Under the pieces are notes generated by a model that saw nothing but the letters and a program-made list of their open reading frames with translations, did no database searches and was not told where the DNA came from. This document shows, piece by piece, positions 3,975-6,535 of a stretch of 6,535 bases of DNA; position 1 is the first letter of the stretch, and every line of letters starts with the position of its first letter. The position numbers and the translations under genes were made by a program. Location of the stretch: assembly GCA_017439615.1 (NCBI GenBank), contig JAFSIU010000123.1, positions 1-6,535 on the forward strand. The letters run 5' to 3'. Source of the stretch: Bacillota bacterium. GTDB taxonomy: Bacteria; Bacillota; Dehalobacteriia; UBA4068.

Positions 3975-6317
3975 TTGCTCGGCAGATTGACTGACAAGAT
4001 CAAAGCATTGTTTTATTCCAGAATTCTGTTCTGGCTTGTTTTGTTGTTCGCAGCAGGCATTGCGGCAGGCTTCTTATTCAGCATAAGCCTGAAGGCAGCC
4101 ATCATTATTTTCGTAGTGTCTTTATTTCTGCTGATTCCCGCTTTTGGAGAAAAGCTTTATTGGCTGATTGTTTTTATGGCAATGTCGGCGGGTATACTGA
4201 CGGCTTCCTTGCACAGTACGGCTTATCAGGCTTTCCCGATTGAAAGCGGTGAGCGTATCGGCATCGCAGGCTATGTCAGCCACAAGGAGCTTTCTGCCCA
4301 AAATGATGAAAACGGAGTTTTTTATCTACGTCCATATGATATTGATGGTCTTAAATATGATTTCGGTGAAGTCAAGATCTTTTGCCCTGTCGGTCAGTTG
4401 CCCTCTCTCGGTGATGAGGTTCTGGTACATGGCGAGGTCATGGCAGCGGAAAAGAAAGCCAACCGAGGCAGCTTCGATTATGATGAATATCTCAAACGCA
4501 ACAGCATCACCGCTTCGGTTTCGGCAAGCTATGGCGGCAGTATCAGTATCATAGCAGAGAATGACAATAAGTTTTATGACATTCTGGATTCGCTGCGCGG
4601 CAAACTGAATATGCAGATAAACCGTCTTGATGATGAGGCTGCAGGTCTTGTCAGAGGCATTTTCCTTGGTGATAAAAGTGATCTGAGCTTTGGCGACAAA
4701 GAAAATCTCATACAATCGGGCATTCTGCATGCCTTTGCCGTTTCGGGTATGCATGTCGGCTATGTACTTTCCTTTTCGGCTTTGCTGTTCTTTTTCCTGC
4801 GCAGACATAAGCTGCTCTATTTCATTTGCAATGCGATATTGCTGATTGCTTATGGCTTTGTGATGAATTTTACGCCCTCGGTAAGCAGAGCTGTTATTAT
4901 GGCACTTATAGCTCTTGCCGCAATACTTTTTGATGAGAAAAAGGACAGTCTGACAGCCTGGGCGACAGCGGCTCTTCTTTGCCTGCTTTATCGTCCCTTG
5001 TGGCTTTTTGATGCGGGCTTTCAGCTTTCTTTTATTACCGTTTTCTTTATTATCTATCTCGGTGACAGCTTGCAGGAGCTTTTCTCCCGTACGGGCCGTT
5101 TTGCAGGTGTGATTTCGCTTGCTATTTCTTCGGGTATGGCGGCTGTTCCGCTCACAGCCTATTATTTTTATATGATATCTCCGCTTGGCTTTGTGCTTTC
5201 TCCTGTGGCGGTGCTCTTGGTCGGCGTTTGTGTTGTCTGGGGCATATGCGCCTTGCTTTTGGTTGGCTTTTTCCCCGCAGGTGCTTATATCTTTGCCTAT
5301 GGTGCAGGCGCATTGCTGAAGCTTCTGACCTTTGCCACAGAAAAACTGACGGAAATCTGGGGCAGCTTTTTCATTATCGGTTCTCCAAAGCTGATATGGG
5401 TGCTGCTGTTTTATGTCCTGTTGTTTTTGCTGCCGCTTTGCCGCAAATATCTTGGCCGGATAGCTGCAGTTGTTTTATGTCTGATTATGCTCATCGGCTT
5501 TCCTTTCACGGCAGCTCTTAATAACCATTCTGCATCAAGCCTTGCAGGTGAAGTGCTGGAGGTCAGCTTCATTGATGTAGGTCAGGGTGATTGCACTCTT
5601 ATCATCGCACCCGATGGCAAAACAGTGCTGATAGACGGCGGCGGTGAGGGATCTTCGGGAAGTGTCGGTGAATATATTCTGATACCCTATCTCAAAAGCC
5701 GCGGCATAGATAAGATTGATTTGATGATAAATACGCATCCCGACTTCGACCACACAGACGGTCTTGTCAGTGTACTGGACTATTTCCCTGTCGGCTATTG
5801 TATGGTAACAGGGGCTCGTGATGTGGATAATGAACGCCTTGAAAAAGCTGCCCAAAAGAATGACACGGTGATGCTTTATGGTACTTCCGGTGAGAAAGTA
5901 ACCATATCGGAGGGCATTGAAATAGATATTCTTTTCCCGACTGCCGATTTTTACGGCAGTAATGAAAACGAAGCTTCGATAATTTGCCTTCTGACCTATG
6001 GTGAGCATTCCTTTATGTTCACGGGTGATACTGAGGACGAGGGCATAGATTTCATAATTGACAGCGGCCTGCGTGTTGATGTATTGAAGGTTCCGCATCA
6101 TGGCAGCTATTATAATTTTGATGATCTGATGTATGAAACCCTGCAGCCTGATTATGCAGTGATAAGCTGCGGCGCAAACAATTCCTATGGTCATCCGCAT
6201 CGCGAGGTCAGGGAATATCTCGCTGATAATCGTATCAAAACCTATCGTACTGACTTGCATGGTGAGATCAGCTTCTTCAGCAATGGCAGGACTATGCAGG
6301 TGATCACAAACAAATAA
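3975..6317 (+). CDS. comEC: ComEC/Rec2 family DNA-uptake channel protein
   Basis: This membrane protein forms the channel that carries single-stranded DNA across the cytoplasmic membrane during natural transformation. At 780 residues it has the full-length three-part layout. First come N-terminal membrane helices (about 15-80) and an OB-fold (DUF4131-type) domain ending in the NRGSFDYDEYL motif (163-173). Next is the multi-helix Competence domain (about 225-510) with the family signature HAFAVSGMH (252-260). Last is a metallo-beta-lactamase-like domain (about 528-770) with FIDVGQGDC (532-540), THPDFDH (587-593), TGD (683-685), PHHGS (707-711) and GHPH (739-742). The second His of the usual HxHxDH motif is Asp590 here, a change I believe is common in ComEC relatives. 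The TTG start is fixed by GAAAGGAG. No comEA or other competence gene is in the window, so uptake ability is not shown. Confidence 0.95.
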   Translation: MLGRLTDKIKALFYSRILFWLVLLFAAGIAAGFLFSISLKAAIIIFVVSLFLLIPAFGEKLYWLIVFMAMSAGILTASLHSTAYQAFPIESGERIGIAGYVSHKELSAQNDENGVFYLRPYDIDGLKYDFGEVKIFCPVGQLPSLGDEVLVHGEVMAAEKKANRGSFDYDEYLKRNSITASVSASYGGSISIIAENDNKFYDILDSLRGKLNMQINRLDDEAAGLVRGIFLGDKSDLSFGDKENLIQSGILHAFAVSGMHVGYVLSFSALLFFFLRRHKLLYFICNAILLIAYGFVMNFTPSVSRAVIMALIALAAILFDEKKDSLTAWATAALLCLLYRPLWLFDAGFQLSFITVFFIIYLGDSLQELFSRTGRFAGVISLAISSGMAAVPLTAYYFYMISPLGFVLSPVAVLLVGVCVVWGICALLLVGFFPAGAYIFAYGAGALLKLLTFATEKLTEIWGSFFIIGSPKLIWVLLFYVLLFLLPLCRKYLGRIAAVVLCLIMLIGFPFTAALNNHSASSLAGEVLEVSFIDVGQGDCTLIIAPDGKTVLIDGGGEGSSGSVGEYILIPYLKSRGIDKIDLMINTHPDFDHTDGLVSVLDYFPVGYCMVTGARDVDNERLEKAAQKNDTVMLYGTSGEKVTISEGIEIDILFPTADFYGSNENEASIICLLTYGEHSFMFTGDTEDEGIDFIIDSGLRVDVLKVPHHGSYYNFDDLMYETLQPDYAVISCGANNSYGHPHREVREYLADNRIKTYRTDLHGEISFFSNGRTMQVITNK

Positions 6318-6405
6318 CAGCGCTTTGTGTTTTTAAAAAGCATATTTTGTAATAAAAAACCTTCCACATATGGTCGGTGCTCGTAAAACAGTTATTCTTA
6401 TACAC
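6318..6405. other. AT-rich intergenic sequence after comEC
   Basis: I see no gene here. A weak GCTTT/AAAGC pairing near 6322-6341 around a T-run could help termination, but is not convincing alone; the clear terminator lies just downstream. Confidence 0.4.
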
Positions 6406-6446
6406 TAAACCCTGTATCAGATATTTGATGCCGGGTTTATTTGTTT
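6406..6446 (+). terminator. Intrinsic terminator downstream of comEC
   Basis: TAAACCC (6406-6412) pairs with GGGTTTA (6433-6439). After a single mismatch, GTATCA (6414-6419) pairs with TGATGC (6426-6431) with one G-T pair, closing a 6-base loop. TTTGTTT (6440-6446) follows. It lies 88 bases after the comEC stop and would end the HTH-comEC transcript. Confidence 0.75.
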
Positions 6447-6510
6447 AGAATATTGGTTTTGCTTCTGTAAAAATTTTTATAAAAGAGTCAAATTTGTATT
6501 TGTTTTTGCA

Positions 6511-6535
6511 GGGGGCCAGGGGGGATTGCGAACCC
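6511..6535. repeat. G-rich half of a probable inverted repeat cut by the window edge
   Basis: After AT-rich sequence, the last 25 bases switch abruptly to two G-runs, five Gs at 6511-6515 and six at 6519-6524. ATTGCGAA (6525-6532) and CCC follow. The final CCC is complementary to the G-run before it, so a long GC-rich hairpin may continue to the right. Only the left half is visible. Confidence 0.35.

Noticed and set aside
5940..5960. Perfect 7-bp hairpin ACTGCCG/CGGCAGT inside comEC
   Set aside because: There is no T-run on either strand and no second copy that I noticed in the window, so it is probably chance within codons.
5535..6260. Long minus-strand open frame opposite the ComEC C-terminus (and another at 4326-4808)
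   Set aside because: They lie fully opposite ComEC coding sequence with clear family motifs and have no plausible protein family; they are by-products of comEC codon use.
6455..6484. Promoter TTGGTT ... TATAAA reading out to the right
   Set aside because: The spacing is about 19 bases, the -35 is weak and the region is uniformly AT-rich, so such matches are expected by chance.

Overview
The window is bacterial, with moderate GC, and every gene I can support is on the + strand. The FeoB subtype, the strong AGGAGG-type ribosome sites, the repeated TTG starts and the large serine recombinase all suggest an anaerobic member of the Firmicutes (Bacillota), probably gut-associated. The sequence alone does not settle the genus.

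Left part (1-1711) is the right-hand end of an integrative element. It holds a large serine recombinase that lacks its first ~30 residues, including the catalytic-serine segment. Recognisable recombinase sequence begins abruptly near position 129. Positions 1-125 do not continue the gene; on the minus strand they look like a leader with two Shine-Dalgarno-like sites pointing out of the window. The likeliest reading is a second insertion or rearrangement inside the recombinase gene, with an assembly join as the alternative. An unusually good intrinsic terminator for the minus strand lies inside the recombinase coding region.

The recombinase stops at 1676. From about 1712 the sequence is the C-terminal membrane half of the ferrous-iron transporter FeoB, starting at its conserved GFGCN motif without a ribosome site. 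The simplest model is that the element integrated inside host feoB, whose 5' half would lie left of the window.

Right part (2561-6535) looks like ordinary chromosome. It contains a small protein of unknown function (2622-2957), an adenine-phosphoribosyltransferase-like enzyme (3040-3597) with a near-consensus promoter and its own terminator, and a 74-residue Cro/CI-type helix-turn-helix protein (3712-3936). A full-length ComEC DNA-uptake channel (3975-6317) follows 38 bases later. The regulator and comEC are probably co-transcribed, ending at an intrinsic terminator near 6406-6446. The last bases are a G-rich half-palindrome cut by the window edge.

The most interesting content is the mobile-element architecture (intragenic insertion in feoB, headless recombinase, possible nesting, antisense terminator) and the HTH-comEC pairing. 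I see no convincing new defence or enzymatic system.
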